Below, one piece after another: positions 1 to 7,656 of a stretch of 11,640 bases of DNA. The position numbers and the translations under genes are program-made. Every line of letters begins with the position of its first letter. Position 1 is the stretch's first letter. The notes under the pieces are model-generated. The model ran no database searches. It saw only the letters and a list, made by a program, of their open reading frames with translations, and was not told the DNA's origin. Origin of the DNA: Clostridiales bacterium (GTDB taxonomy: Bacteria > Bacillota > Clostridia > Christensenellales > CAG-138); NCBI GenBank assembly GCA_003486785.1, contig DNFZ01000211.1, positions 1 through 11,640 of the forward strand. The letters run 5' to 3'.

Positions 1-966
1 GGGGCGGATGATTTCTCGCAGGCATACAAGACCGTGCTCACCGGCAAGGATGGCAAAATCTACGGCCTGCCTGACTGGGCTATGCATACCTCTGTTTGGT
101 ACCGCAAGGACCTGCTGGAGGCAAACGGCCTCTCCGTCCCGGCCAACTGGGGTGAATTTATGGCAGTTGCCGAGGCGCTCAACAGCAAGGATCTCTCGGG
201 CTTTGCCGTGCCGCTGGACGGCGTTCAGGTCGCCGCGCAAACACTCTACGCTATGATGACCTCGGCGGGCGTCTACTTCATGGACCCGGTGACGGGTGAG
301 TACTGCTTTGACAAGCAGAAGGAAGATGCCATCAAGGTGATCGACTATCTGGTCGAGCTGTATCAAAACGTGTCTCCGGCAGGTTCGCTGACCTGGTCCT
401 GGGGCGATTACCGAAATTCGCTCGCCGTCACCGGAACCGTCGCCATGACGCTGGATATGGGCGCGGTAATCGGAAATGCGCTGGGCAACAACCCCGATAT
501 GGTCGATAAGCTCGGCTGCTTCAACTTCCCCGGCGTAAATGGAGAAGCGGTTGCCTCCTTCGGCTCCGGCTATTGCTTCGTCGCCTCCCACCAGGCAGAC
601 GCAACGCGCGGCGCACTGGTTGCGGACTTCTTAAAGGCGCTCTACACCCCTGAGCGCGCGGCTGAGCGCGCCCTCTCCCGCCCGATGTTCGCCTTCCCCT
701 CTTATCAGCCCGCCTTCGAGCTGTATCGCTCAAGCGAAAAAGTCGCGCCGTTTTTGAGCGAAGTGGATTACATCTTCAGTCAGTTTGAGAACGGCACATG
801 GTATTGGTATGGCATGGAAGCTGGCCTTTCCGCCATGTCCGCCTATATCGAATCCACCAATATCTTCGGCGTTGCGCTGCAAGGCGCATGCGACGGAACC
901 TATACCTCAGAAGAAGCGTATAACATGATCAACGATGATCTTCTAAGCTTCGCAGGCGCCATGTAG
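1..966 (+). CDS. ABC transporter sugar-binding lipoprotein, family 1 (5' end cut off by window)
   Basis: This is the extracellular solute-binding protein of a carbohydrate ABC importer, which captures the sugar outside the membrane and delivers it to the permease pair encoded downstream. The frame is open from base 1 and ends in TAG at 964-966, giving 321 visible residues. Family members run to about 420-450 residues, so the signal peptide, lipobox and roughly the first 100 residues lie outside the window. Family traits are the GKIYGLPDW segment near the visible start, a YRKDLLEANGL helix, a central TGTVAMTLDMGAV stretch and a C-terminal helix with many Trp and Tyr (around WYWYGMEAG), where sugars often stack. 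The permeases follow in the same direction, supporting one importer operon. The substrate cannot be read from the sequence; the neighbouring catabolic operon suggests a sugar, polyol or sugar acid. The family call is secure, the ligand unknown. Confidence 0.87.
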   Translation, partial: GADDFSQAYKTVLTGKDGKIYGLPDWAMHTSVWYRKDLLEANGLSVPANWGEFMAVAEALNSKDLSGFAVPLDGVQVAAQTLYAMMTSAGVYFMDPVTGEYCFDKQKEDAIKVIDYLVELYQNVSPAGSLTWSWGDYRNSLAVTGTVAMTLDMGAVIGNALGNNPDMVDKLGCFNFPGVNGEAVASFGSGYCFVASHQADATRGALVADFLKALYTPERAAERALSRPMFAFPSYQPAFELYRSSEKVAPFLSEVDYIFSQFENGTWYWYGMEAGLSAMSAYIESTNIFGVALQGACDGTYTSEEAYNMINDDLLSFAGAM

Positions 967-998
967 CGGCGCGTCTACGCCTTCCGTTTTCACAAAAG

Positions 999-1028
999 GG
1001 GAAGAACGCGGCTCTCTGCGTTCTTCCC
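999..1028 (+). terminator. Strong hairpin between binding protein and permease genes
   Basis: A perfect 11-bp inverted repeat (GGGAAGAACGC at 999-1009, GCGTTCTTCCC at 1018-1028) encloses an 8-base loop. What follows (AATCTTGTG) is only weakly T-rich, so it is a poor full terminator. Hairpins at this place in sugar importer operons are known to protect the abundant binding-protein mRNA or to attenuate read-through into the permease genes. That role is inferred here. A transcript ending here, with a separate permease promoter, is the alternative. Confidence 0.55.
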
Positions 1029-1068
1029 AATCTTGTGCAAAGCGGGTATGATATCCTTGTGCATCCCC

Positions 1069-1110
1069 ATATCCATCCCTATATCCATCCCTATATCCAT
1101 ATCCATCACT
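1069..1110. repeat. Short tandem repeat, 12-base unit
   Basis: Two exact head-to-tail copies of ATATCCATCCCT (1069-1080, 1081-1092) are followed by an 8-base partial copy and a further ATCCAT. The repeat sits in the spacer between the hairpin at 999-1028 and the permease start at 1160. It could vary in copy number by slippage, which would change only the spacer length. No promoter elements are obvious within it. Confidence 0.7.
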
Positions 1111-1159
1111 CCAAAATCGCCAATCTGATGTCATGGATCATGATCAAGGAGAAGCAATT

Positions 1160-2077
1160 ATGAATTCTCGAACGCCTCACATCCGTCTCCGCCTGCTGAG
1201 CAGCTACGAACGAAGACACAAGCTCATCGGTCTCGCGTTTGCGATTCCCGTCATTGTGTTCCTGCTTGCGTTTGTGCTTTATCCGGTTTTGTACAACGTC
1301 TGGCTGAGCTTCACCAACGCCTCTCTCATCAAGAAGACGACCGACTTCGTCGGGATTGATAACTATGTAAAAATCTTCAGCAACCAGCTGTTTTCGAAAT
1401 ATTTCTGGAATACCATTCGATGGACGTTCTGGTCCGTCTTGGGTCAGCTCACGCTTGGGCTAGGCATCGCGCTTCTCATTTCGCGCCCCATGAAGGGCGG
1501 GACCGCGCTGCGCAGTTTTCTGCTGATCCCCTATGTTGTGCCCGCCGTAACGCTTGCGCTCGTTTCCAAATGGATTATGAACAGCGACTATGGCATCGTG
1601 AGCTATTGGCTCCAGCAGGCGGGTCTTGTGGAGGCGCGGCAGTCACTGCTGGCCATGCAGGGCCCTGCCATGTGGGTCGTCGTAATCCTGAACGTCTGGC
1701 GCTCCTATCCGTTTCCCATGCTGATCTACTGGGCTGCACTCAAAAGCATCGATAAACAGATCTACGAAGCCGCTACGGTAGACGGTGCGAGCAAGTGGAA
1801 AACATTTTTGCACATCACGCTCCCGCAACTGAAGAACACCACCATCGTGCTCGCGGTTTTGCGCGTCATCTGGACGGCAACGTATTATGATCTAATTTTT
1901 ATGGTAACCGGCGGCGGTCCGTCCGGCTCCACAACGCATCTGCCGATCCTTATCTATCAAGCGTCGTTCGGTTCCTACCAGATCGGGTATGCTGCCGCAA
2001 TTTCGATGATTCTCGGCGTGCTGATGTTCGGCTGTATCATCTTCTACGTAACCCGATCCGGCTTGACGGAAGACTGA
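1160..2077 (+). CDS. Sugar ABC transporter permease, MalF/UgpA type
   Basis: This is an inner-membrane subunit of the sugar importer, pairing with the next permease to form the translocation channel. It has 305 residues and about six predicted membrane helices (roughly 22-46, 87-108, 117-140, 170-192, 224-245 and 272-297). The cytoplasmic EAA loop that docks the ATPase lies at about 203-222 (EAATVDGASKWKTFLHITLP). The region around TGGGP is also typical of MalF-type permeases. I start at ATG 1160 because AAGGAG at 1146-1151 sits 8 bases upstream; the in-frame ATG at 1133 lacks such a site and would add nine atypical residues. The next gene begins 18 bases downstream. No ATP-binding subunit is encoded in the window, so a shared MsiK-type ATPase is likely. 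Confidence 0.93.
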   Translation: MNSRTPHIRLRLLSSYERRHKLIGLAFAIPVIVFLLAFVLYPVLYNVWLSFTNASLIKKTTDFVGIDNYVKIFSNQLFSKYFWNTIRWTFWSVLGQLTLGLGIALLISRPMKGGTALRSFLLIPYVVPAVTLALVSKWIMNSDYGIVSYWLQQAGLVEARQSLLAMQGPAMWVVVILNVWRSYPFPMLIYWAALKSIDKQIYEAATVDGASKWKTFLHITLPQLKNTTIVLAVLRVIWTATYYDLIFMVTGGGPSGSTTHLPILIYQASFGSYQIGYAAAISMILGVLMFGCIIFYVTRSGLTED

Positions 2078-2095
2078 CGAAAGGCAGGAAGCAAG

Positions 2096-2941
2096 ATGTT
2101 TAAGAGCCTGAAATTTTCAAAACTTACCACCAACATCCTGGTCGCGGTCCTCATCGTCTTTCTGGTCGCGATCGTCGGCTTTCCGCTTGTATGGATGGCG
2201 TTAAGCTCGCTGAAGCCCGGCGTAGAACTCTTTACCATCCCGCCAAAGATATTCCCGGAGTCCTGGTCTCTGGAATGGTATATGCAAGCCTTTGGCAACC
2301 CAAACGTGATTCGCTACTTTCTCAACAGCCTGCTGATTGCGTCGGTTGTGATGGCGGCGGTTATGCTCATCGGCACCATGACGGCATACAGCCTAACGCG
2401 CTTTTGCTATAAGGGACGAAAGCTCATACTCATCAGCGTGCTTGCGGCATATTGCGTGCCGCCGATCATGCTCATGCTGCCGCTCTATAAGATCGTCAAT
2501 GCATTCAGGCTGCCTGAGAGCCACCTTGGTGTAATCATTGCGCACCTGACGGTCACGCTGCCTTTCTCCGTCTGGCTTTTGGTCTCATTCTTCAAAAAAC
2601 TGCCGAAAGAGATCAACGAAGCCGCCGTCATGGACGGTGCGAACGAGTTGCAGGTGTTTCTAAAAGTTGAGCTGCCGCTCTGCGTTTCCGGCGTGCTCAG
2701 CACAGGCATCATGGCGTTTATCATGTCCTGGAACGAGTTTCTGCTCTCCAGCGTGCTCATCAGCAAGGAGTCGATGAAGACGCTGACCGTCGGCCTTGCA
2801 AACTACATCAGCTCAACGCATATCGACTGGGGTATCATCATGGCGCTCGGCACCGTTACGACAATACCCGTCGTCATTCTCTTCGCGCTGGTGCAGAAGT
2901 ATTTCGTCGAGGGCATGACCGCCGGTGCGGTAAAGGGGTAG
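2096..2941 (+). CDS. Sugar ABC transporter permease, MalG/UgpE type
   Basis: This is the second membrane subunit of the importer. It has 281 residues with an N-terminal helix (about 13-36) and further helices at roughly 76-98, 108-134, 144-166, 196-216 and 243-266. The EAA loop is at about 175-194 (EAAVMDGANELQVFLKVELP), and the C-terminus (GMTAGAVKG) is the classic ending of MalG-type subunits. An AGGAAG site lies a few bases before the ATG, slightly closer than ideal. It is cotranscribed with the preceding permease. The 141 bases after its stop separate it from the convergent dehydrogenase gene; I see no convincing terminator there, only a short CCGG-based stem with a T run near 2963-2980. 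Confidence 0.93.
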   Translation: MFKSLKFSKLTTNILVAVLIVFLVAIVGFPLVWMALSSLKPGVELFTIPPKIFPESWSLEWYMQAFGNPNVIRYFLNSLLIASVVMAAVMLIGTMTAYSLTRFCYKGRKLILISVLAAYCVPPIMLMLPLYKIVNAFRLPESHLGVIIAHLTVTLPFSVWLLVSFFKKLPKEINEAAVMDGANELQVFLKVELPLCVSGVLSTGIMAFIMSWNEFLLSSVLISKESMKTLTVGLANYISSTHIDWGIIMALGTVTTIPVVILFALVQKYFVEGMTAGAVKG

Positions 2942-3082
2942 CAAGCGACAGTGTGATTTTGACCGGCCTTTTTCCGGCGGAGAATCCCTGTGTTACTGAA
3001 GATCCCGCAACAGCGCTGATCAAGGCGTGACGCTTGCCTCGCATTTGATTTGTTTATCCCCCTTTTGCCGATCGCATGCGGG

Positions 3083-4285
3083 CTAGGTTTGCTTCCTGAA
3101 AAAGCTCGAGAGGATGCCGCGTGGTTTCTTCTTTTTACGATCCAGCATCTCATCGAGATGGATTTCCTTCTTCTGCTCGGAGGAACAGAGCGCCGCGAGC
3201 GCAAACGCCAGCACCTCCCGCCCGCGTTCGCCGGTGAGGATGGGTTTCCGCCCGTCGCGGATCGATTCGATGAAGTCGTGCGACGAGCGGATAAACGAAT
3301 CCTGCCAGTCGCTCGGCGCATCCCAAAACTCCGTGAGCTTCCCGTCGCGATAGAGCACAACCGGCGCGACATTCTCCAGCATCTGCGCCGTGCAGCGCGT
3401 AAGCCACAGCACCCCGCGCGTGCCCGTGACCTCCAGCCGCTCGTCGCAGGTGTAGTATTTTCCCTTGACGTAAAGGTCCGGCGCGGAGGTGACATCCCAA
3501 ACGCCATACACCTTTTTGTCTTTGTATTTCCACATGATCACAGCCGGCATATCCTGCATCACACCCGGCAGGGCCGGCGTTTCGTCGATCCAGGCGCAGA
3601 CCTTCTCGATCTCGCCGCCAAGATCCATAAACAGCGAAAACTTATGATACCCGTCGTCAAATACCGCAGGCCCGCCGCCGCAGAGAGAGTCGTTGAGCCG
3701 CCAGAGCCAGCTGGCCGGATCGACCTTCCAGCCGGTGTGCGGGCAGTTCGCCGTCTTCTCCAAGCCGGCCCTCTTCGCGCGCGCATTCGCGCCGGGCTGG
3801 TTTTCTGAGTAGAGCGATGCATTGCACATCTTATACCGCACGCCTAAGAGGTTGCCGATCTCGCCATCTTCAATCATCTTTTTGAGCTGGAGGTACGGCG
3901 GATAGTGCACAAAGTTTTCAAACACTTTGAGCACCACGCCGTTTTCCTTTGCGGCTAGTATCATCTCGTCGCACTCGGAAAGGCACAACGCCATGGGTTT
4001 TTGCACGGAGACGTGCTTTTTCGCGCGGCAGGCAGCAAGCGTCATCTCGCAGTGCAGATGATGCGGCACCAGCAGCTCAACCCCTGTCACGTCCGGGTCG
4101 TTTAGCACCGCCTCATACGAATCGTAGACCTTGGCGATGCTGTGTTCCGCCGCAAACCGCCGCGCTGTCTGCGGGTTTTTGTCATACACGCCCCACAGTA
4201 CGGCTTCTGAGCGGTTTTGATATCCCGCGACATGCAGCGTCGCGATTCTTCCGCAGCCGATAAGCACAAATTTCATCTGTTCCAT
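3083..4285 (-). CDS. Gfo/Idh/MocA family NAD(P)-dependent dehydrogenase
   Basis: This is a cytoplasmic oxidoreductase of the family that includes inositol, glucose-fructose and apiose dehydrogenases; it most likely oxidises a hydroxyl of a sugar or polyol. It has 400 residues. The N-terminal Rossmann fold has GCGRIA at 10-15. The usual Glu-Lys-Pro signature reads QKP at 95-97, keeping the lysine. The C-terminal half has DDGYHKF at 210-216, carrying the Asp and His of the family active site. I start at ATG 4285: GAGGT lies five bases upstream. An in-frame ATG at 4315 would add ten residues that precede this site. It is last in the - strand series, 101 bases after the IclR gene. That gap holds a weak CCCG/CGGG stem followed by a T-rich stretch, so expression here may be reduced or separate. 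The exact substrate is unknown. Confidence 0.9.
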   Translation of the reverse strand: MEQMKFVLIGCGRIATLHVAGYQNRSEAVLWGVYDKNPQTARRFAAEHSIAKVYDSYEAVLNDPDVTGVELLVPHHLHCEMTLAACRAKKHVSVQKPMALCLSECDEMILAAKENGVVLKVFENFVHYPPYLQLKKMIEDGEIGNLLGVRYKMCNASLYSENQPGANARAKRAGLEKTANCPHTGWKVDPASWLWRLNDSLCGGGPAVFDDGYHKFSLFMDLGGEIEKVCAWIDETPALPGVMQDMPAVIMWKYKDKKVYGVWDVTSAPDLYVKGKYYTCDERLEVTGTRGVLWLTRCTAQMLENVAPVVLYRDGKLTEFWDAPSDWQDSFIRSSHDFIESIRDGRKPILTGERGREVLAFALAALCSSEQKKEIHLDEMLDRKKKKPRGILSSFFRKQT

Positions 4286-4386
4286 ATGGCACCTCGATTT
4301 GAATGATTCATCCATCGCAAAGAAGCCCGCGCGACGGGGTGTTTCAGCTCTGTTATCAAGCGTTCCGATTTATTGGAAGTGTGAGT

Positions 4387-5136
4387 TCAGCGCGTGCTGC
4401 CGATGGCGGCGCCAAGCTTTCGGGTGGTCTCCGCCATGCGCTTGACGTAGGATTCGATCATAGCGGCGTTGAAGTTGCCCTTGGGTCCCGATACACCGAT
4501 GCTGAAGCGCACGCTGTTGCGATAGTCATACACCGGCACGGCGATGCACAATACGCCCGGCGCCATCTCCTCGTCGTCCAGCGCATAGCCTGCCTGCCGT
4601 ATGGTTTCCAGATGCGCAAGCAGTGCCTCCTTGGTGACGATGGTTTTTTCCGTGTATTTCGTGAACGTATAGTCCTCCAACAGCGCGCGGATGGTATCCG
4701 GCCGACGATAGGCGAGGATGCACTTGCCGACGGAGGAACAATGCAGCGGCTCGATCATGCCAACGGTGGCCGAGAGCGCATAGTTTTTGCTGGAGCGCAC
4801 CTGATCCATCACATAGACGCTGTTGTTGTTATACACGCAGAAGTGCACGCTCTCGTTGATCTGCGCACTTAAAGCGAGCAGCATCGGTCGCGCGATGGCG
4901 ATCACATTGAGGTTGTCCTTGAGCGCTTCGCCGAGGTGCAGGATTCGAAACCCCAACCGGAATTTCCTGGTTTCCGGGTCGACGCGTACCATGTCCCGCT
5001 GGCGGAGCGTCTCCGCAAGCCGCGAGGCGGTGCTTTTGTCTACACAGAGCGCTTCGGCGAGCTCCGTGATGCTCGCGCTGTTGTGTTCGGCGAGGAATAA
5101 TAGAATCTGAATTCCGCGGTCAAGCGATTGTACCAC
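4387..5136 (-). CDS. IclR family transcriptional regulator
   Basis: This is a DNA-binding regulator, probably controlling the surrounding catabolic operon and possibly the importer. It has 249 residues. An N-terminal winged helix-turn-helix occupies about 4-62, with the helix pair in ITELAEALCVDKSTASRLAE (23-42). The IclR effector-binding domain covers about 75-245, including the typical SSVGKCILAY stretch and the late GVLCIAVPVYD segment. The start is GTG at 5136, preceded by a strong GGAGGAGG-type site. It lies 24 bases after the isomerase gene and reads the same way, so it is probably made from the same transcript and could regulate its own operon. IclR proteins in such clusters usually bind a pathway intermediate. 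Candidate operators are the palindromes near 11221-11278. Confidence 0.93.
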   Translation of the reverse strand: MVQSLDRGIQILLFLAEHNSASITELAEALCVDKSTASRLAETLRQRDMVRVDPETRKFRLGFRILHLGEALKDNLNVIAIARPMLLALSAQINESVHFCVYNNNSVYVMDQVRSSKNYALSATVGMIEPLHCSSVGKCILAYRRPDTIRALLEDYTFTKYTEKTIVTKEALLAHLETIRQAGYALDDEEMAPGVLCIAVPVYDYRNSVRFSIGVSGPKGNFNAAMIESYVKRMAETTRKLGAAIGSTR

Positions 5137-5160
5137 GCGCTGCCTCCTCCCTGTCCGTTT

Positions 5161-5796
5161 TCACAAGCTCTCGATCAGTTGAATGATCTGTTGCGCTGTC
5201 TCGACATCGGTTGAATGACCGCGCAGCAAGTCAAGAAACGCCGAGTATTGTTTGAGCGGGCGCAGCAGTTCTACATCGATTGCTTTTAAAATTTCGACAA
5301 ACGGGAGATGCGCGGCGCGCGAGATCGCCTGCAAACGCTCTCTGCTTTGCGCCTGGCTCTCACTGCGCTGCGGCGGATAGCCCGCACCGGGCGCGTCGCG
5401 CAAGAGTTCGCGAAGGAGGAGCTTTAGGTTCAGCTCGCCCGCCCAACCGTAGCCTTTGTTGAGCGCGAGCGAGATGCAGTTGCCCGCGTTGATCTGCGAA
5501 AACAGCCACGCATCGAGCGGATCGATGATCAGCCCGCAGACCACGCCGGGATATTGCATCGCACTGTTGAGAAACCCCTGCCCCGTGCCGCAGCCGCCGA
5601 CGATAAGGTCGCACGCGCCGCAGTTGATTAGCATAGCCGCCATCAGCCCCGTTTGGATGTAGGTCAGCTCCGGCACATCGCTATCCGCTTGCATGCCGAC
5701 GTTGTATATCTCGTGTTCGGCATGCTCCGCGAGCGCAAAAAGGATATCCGCATTCTTTGCCCGCGCGCTGACTTCGTTGAGAACCGCAATCCGCAT
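5161..5796 (-). CDS. Divergent RpiB/LacA/LacB-type sugar isomerase
   Basis: This is an aldose-ketose isomerase of the ribose-5-phosphate isomerase B fold, cytoplasmic. It has 211 residues against about 150 for classical RpiB; the extra 60 or so form a mostly helical tail (about 150-211). The catalytic Cys is present at 69 within GGCGTGQG (classical CGTGxG). Aligned by eye with E. coli RpiB from memory, the ring-opening His99 is replaced by Ile102 (SQINAGN for SRQHNDTN), and the Asp-His near the N-terminus that contacts substrate is replaced by Glu-Val. This suggests a substrate other than ribose 5-phosphate, perhaps one that does not form a ring, such as a tetrose. The start at 5796 follows a strong AGGAGG; longer in-frame starts run into the upstream gene. 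It follows the ThDP enzyme by 10 bases. Confidence 0.88.
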   Translation of the reverse strand: MRIAVLNEVSARAKNADILFALAEHAEHEIYNVGMQADSDVPELTYIQTGLMAAMLINCGACDLIVGGCGTGQGFLNSAMQYPGVVCGLIIDPLDAWLFSQINAGNCISLALNKGYGWAGELNLKLLLRELLRDAPGAGYPPQRSESQAQSRERLQAISRAAHLPFVEILKAIDVELLRPLKQYSAFLDLLRGHSTDVETAQQIIQLIESL

Positions 5797-5802
5797 AGTA
5801 AG

Positions 5803-5808
5803 CCTCCT
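5803..5808 (-). promoter_or_regulatory. Ribosome binding site of the isomerase gene, overlapping the upstream stop
   Basis: AGGAGG on the - strand, seven bases before the isomerase ATG. Its first two bases are also the last two bases of the TAG stop codon of the ThDP enzyme gene (5807-5809). Ribosomes finishing the upstream gene end on this site, so the two proteins are probably translationally coupled and made in linked amounts. This site decides the isomerase start at 5796. Confidence 0.85.
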
Positions 5809-7603
5809 ATATCGTCTCTTCAGCCTGTTCGCGCTCATATTGCGCGCGCCGTGCGTGCATGTGCGCCGGAATCGGCACATCCCACCAGCCGTAGGCGGCG
5901 CCGCCGGATTCGGGATACTGGTCGTAGACATCCACCTCGATCAGCGCGGGTTTGCCGGAAGCGAGCGCGCGGGTGACTGCATCTGCTACGCTGCCGCGCG
6001 CGGAGATCTTCTCCGCCTGTATGCCAAAGCTCTTAGCAATCTGCGCAAAGTCCGGCGAATAAGCTTCATTACCGCGCTCAAAGCGGTTACCAAACGCATG
6101 CGCATCTCCCAGCACGCCGCGCTGCAGGTCTTCAATCGCCATCCAGCAGCGGTTGTTGGCAAGCACGATCACAACAGGAATGTCATACTGCGCCATCGTG
6201 GCAAGCTCCTGCATGGTCATCATGAAATCTCCATCGCCGAGCAGGCAGATGACCGGCCGCTCGGGAGAAGCGAGCTTTGCACCCATCGCCGCGGGAAACG
6301 CCCAGCCCATCGTCGAAAATCCGCCCGTGGTCAGGTGGCTTTGCCCGCGCGTAAACGCATACTCCTGAAACAGCTGCGCCTGCGTGTTGCCGGACGAAGT
6401 TGCGATGATCGCCTCTTCCGGCATACACGCCTCCAGCTCGCCGATGAGCTGGGAAACCGTGATCTTATCGAACGTTTTCTCGCGGTTTTGCACTATGGTT
6501 GCACGCCACTCGGCGCATTCTTTCGCAATCTCCCGCATGTATGCACTGGTTTTCCAATCCCGCGGCGTGCCATAGGCGGCAAGAATCTGCCGCGAAACCT
6601 GAACAAGATCACCGAGAATGCCGACCGCGCAACTATAGTTTTTGCCGATCTCGCCCGCGTCGATGTCCACATGGATCAGCCGCGTCTTCGGAATCGAGAA
6701 CGCGATACCCTCGCGGTAGGAGCAAGTCGTCTCGTCCGCAAAGCGCGTACCGAGCGCTAAGATCACATCCGCAGTGCTGGTAAAGTGCAGCCCTGGCGGC
6801 GTACCCTTGGAGCCCGTATGAAACCCGTAGAGCGGGTGATCCTCCGGAAACGCGCTCTTGCCCGCCATGGTGGTCACTACCGCCGCGCCCAATGTCTCCG
6901 CGAGGCGCACAAACAGCTCCGTTTCCCCGGCACGCAGCGCCGCGCCGCCGAGCAGGATCACGGGCCGCGCGGCCGACCGCAGCAGCGCGACCGCCTCGCG
7001 AATCGCCTGTTCCTCTCCCGCGGGCGCTGCATGCGAGCAATGGCGTTCCGGCGCAATGTCGGAAACCTCGACCGCCTCGGCCTGCACGTCCATCGGTAGC
7101 GCGACCACGACCGGGCCTTTCCTGCCTGTGCGCATCTGGCTAAAGCTTCGTTGCAGGATGCGCGGCAGTTGCCCCGCCGACTCCGCGCGCCAGACGCGCT
7201 TACTGACTGGCTCTAATACACGGATGAAGTTGGAGTCCTGATACCGCTCAATCTCCTGCAACACGCCCACGCCCTTCATCTGCACATGCGTGTCGCCCGA
7301 AAACTGCAGCACCGCCGTGGAGTCCACATATGCCGTGCCCAATCCGATCGCGGTGTTCAGCGCGCCGGGGCCGATGGAGGTAAACACCGCCAGCGGTTCG
7401 CCCTTGATGCGGAAGTAGCCGTCCGCCATGTGTACGGCGGACTGCTCGTGCTTGACTTGAATGTACTGAATCTTCCCCGCCGTATCGCTCTCGCGCAACG
7501 CATCGAAAAATCCGAATATGCCATGCCCGGGGATGCCGAGCGCATATGGCACGCCCTCGCGCACCAAATGATCCATGATGATCTGTCCGCCTGTGCGTTT
7601 CAT
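5807..7603 (-). CDS. Thiamine diphosphate-dependent enzyme, acetolactate synthase/IolD-like
   Basis: This 598-residue protein has the three-domain layout of acetohydroxyacid synthase relatives. The N-terminal pyrimidine-binding domain carries the cofactor-activating Glu53 (VKHEQSAVHMADGY, 50-63). The middle domain spans about 195-345. The C-terminal diphosphate-binding domain has GDGDF at 456-460 and Asn-Asn at 483-484, the metal-binding motif. The tail after about 560 holds GWWDVPIP (572-579), which recalls the end of IolD trihydroxycyclohexanedione hydrolases, and GTRFADETT in the middle domain also leans that way. It lacks the longer N-terminal region of true IolD (about 640 residues). It should cleave, hydrolyse or ligate a 2-keto or 1,2-diketo compound. 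True acetolactate synthesis is unlikely, as no small subunit or ilv gene is nearby. Start 7603 follows GGGAGG by eight bases; an in-frame ATG at 7675 would overlap the preceding gene. Confidence 0.85.
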   Translation of the reverse strand: MKRTGGQIIMDHLVREGVPYALGIPGHGIFGFFDALRESDTAGKIQYIQVKHEQSAVHMADGYFRIKGEPLAVFTSIGPGALNTAIGLGTAYVDSTAVLQFSGDTHVQMKGVGVLQEIERYQDSNFIRVLEPVSKRVWRAESAGQLPRILQRSFSQMRTGRKGPVVVALPMDVQAEAVEVSDIAPERHCSHAAPAGEEQAIREAVALLRSAARPVILLGGAALRAGETELFVRLAETLGAAVVTTMAGKSAFPEDHPLYGFHTGSKGTPPGLHFTSTADVILALGTRFADETTCSYREGIAFSIPKTRLIHVDIDAGEIGKNYSCAVGILGDLVQVSRQILAAYGTPRDWKTSAYMREIAKECAEWRATIVQNREKTFDKITVSQLIGELEACMPEEAIIATSSGNTQAQLFQEYAFTRGQSHLTTGGFSTMGWAFPAAMGAKLASPERPVICLLGDGDFMMTMQELATMAQYDIPVVIVLANNRCWMAIEDLQRGVLGDAHAFGNRFERGNEAYSPDFAQIAKSFGIQAEKISARGSVADAVTRALASGKPALIEVDVYDQYPESGGAAYGWWDVPIPAHMHARRAQYEREQAEETI

Positions 7604-7656
7604 CTGTTTCGCCTCCCGCCGATTTTGCGGCGCAGTCCTGTCGATGGGGTTCTTCG

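Noticed and set aside
943..1134. Frame on the - strand encoding a repetitive Gly-Tyr-Arg-Asp peptide
   Set aside because: The peptide is simply a translation of the 12-base tandem repeat and the frame overlaps the end of the binding protein gene.
3050..3808. 252-codon open frame on the + strand opposite the Gfo/Idh/MocA gene
   Set aside because: Its product is Arg-rich and resembles no family I know, while the opposite strand encodes a complete dehydrogenase.
5693..6760. 355-codon open frame on the + strand opposite the isomerase and ThDP enzyme genes
   Set aside because: It runs antisense across two genes with clear motifs, has an Arg/His-rich, motif-free product, and has no matching ribosome binding site. 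It is a shadow of GC-rich coding sequence.
5807..7603. Assignment as IlvB acetolactate synthase
   Set aside because: There is no regulatory subunit or branched-chain amino acid gene nearby, and the tail and context lean toward IolD-like enzymes; left as family level only.
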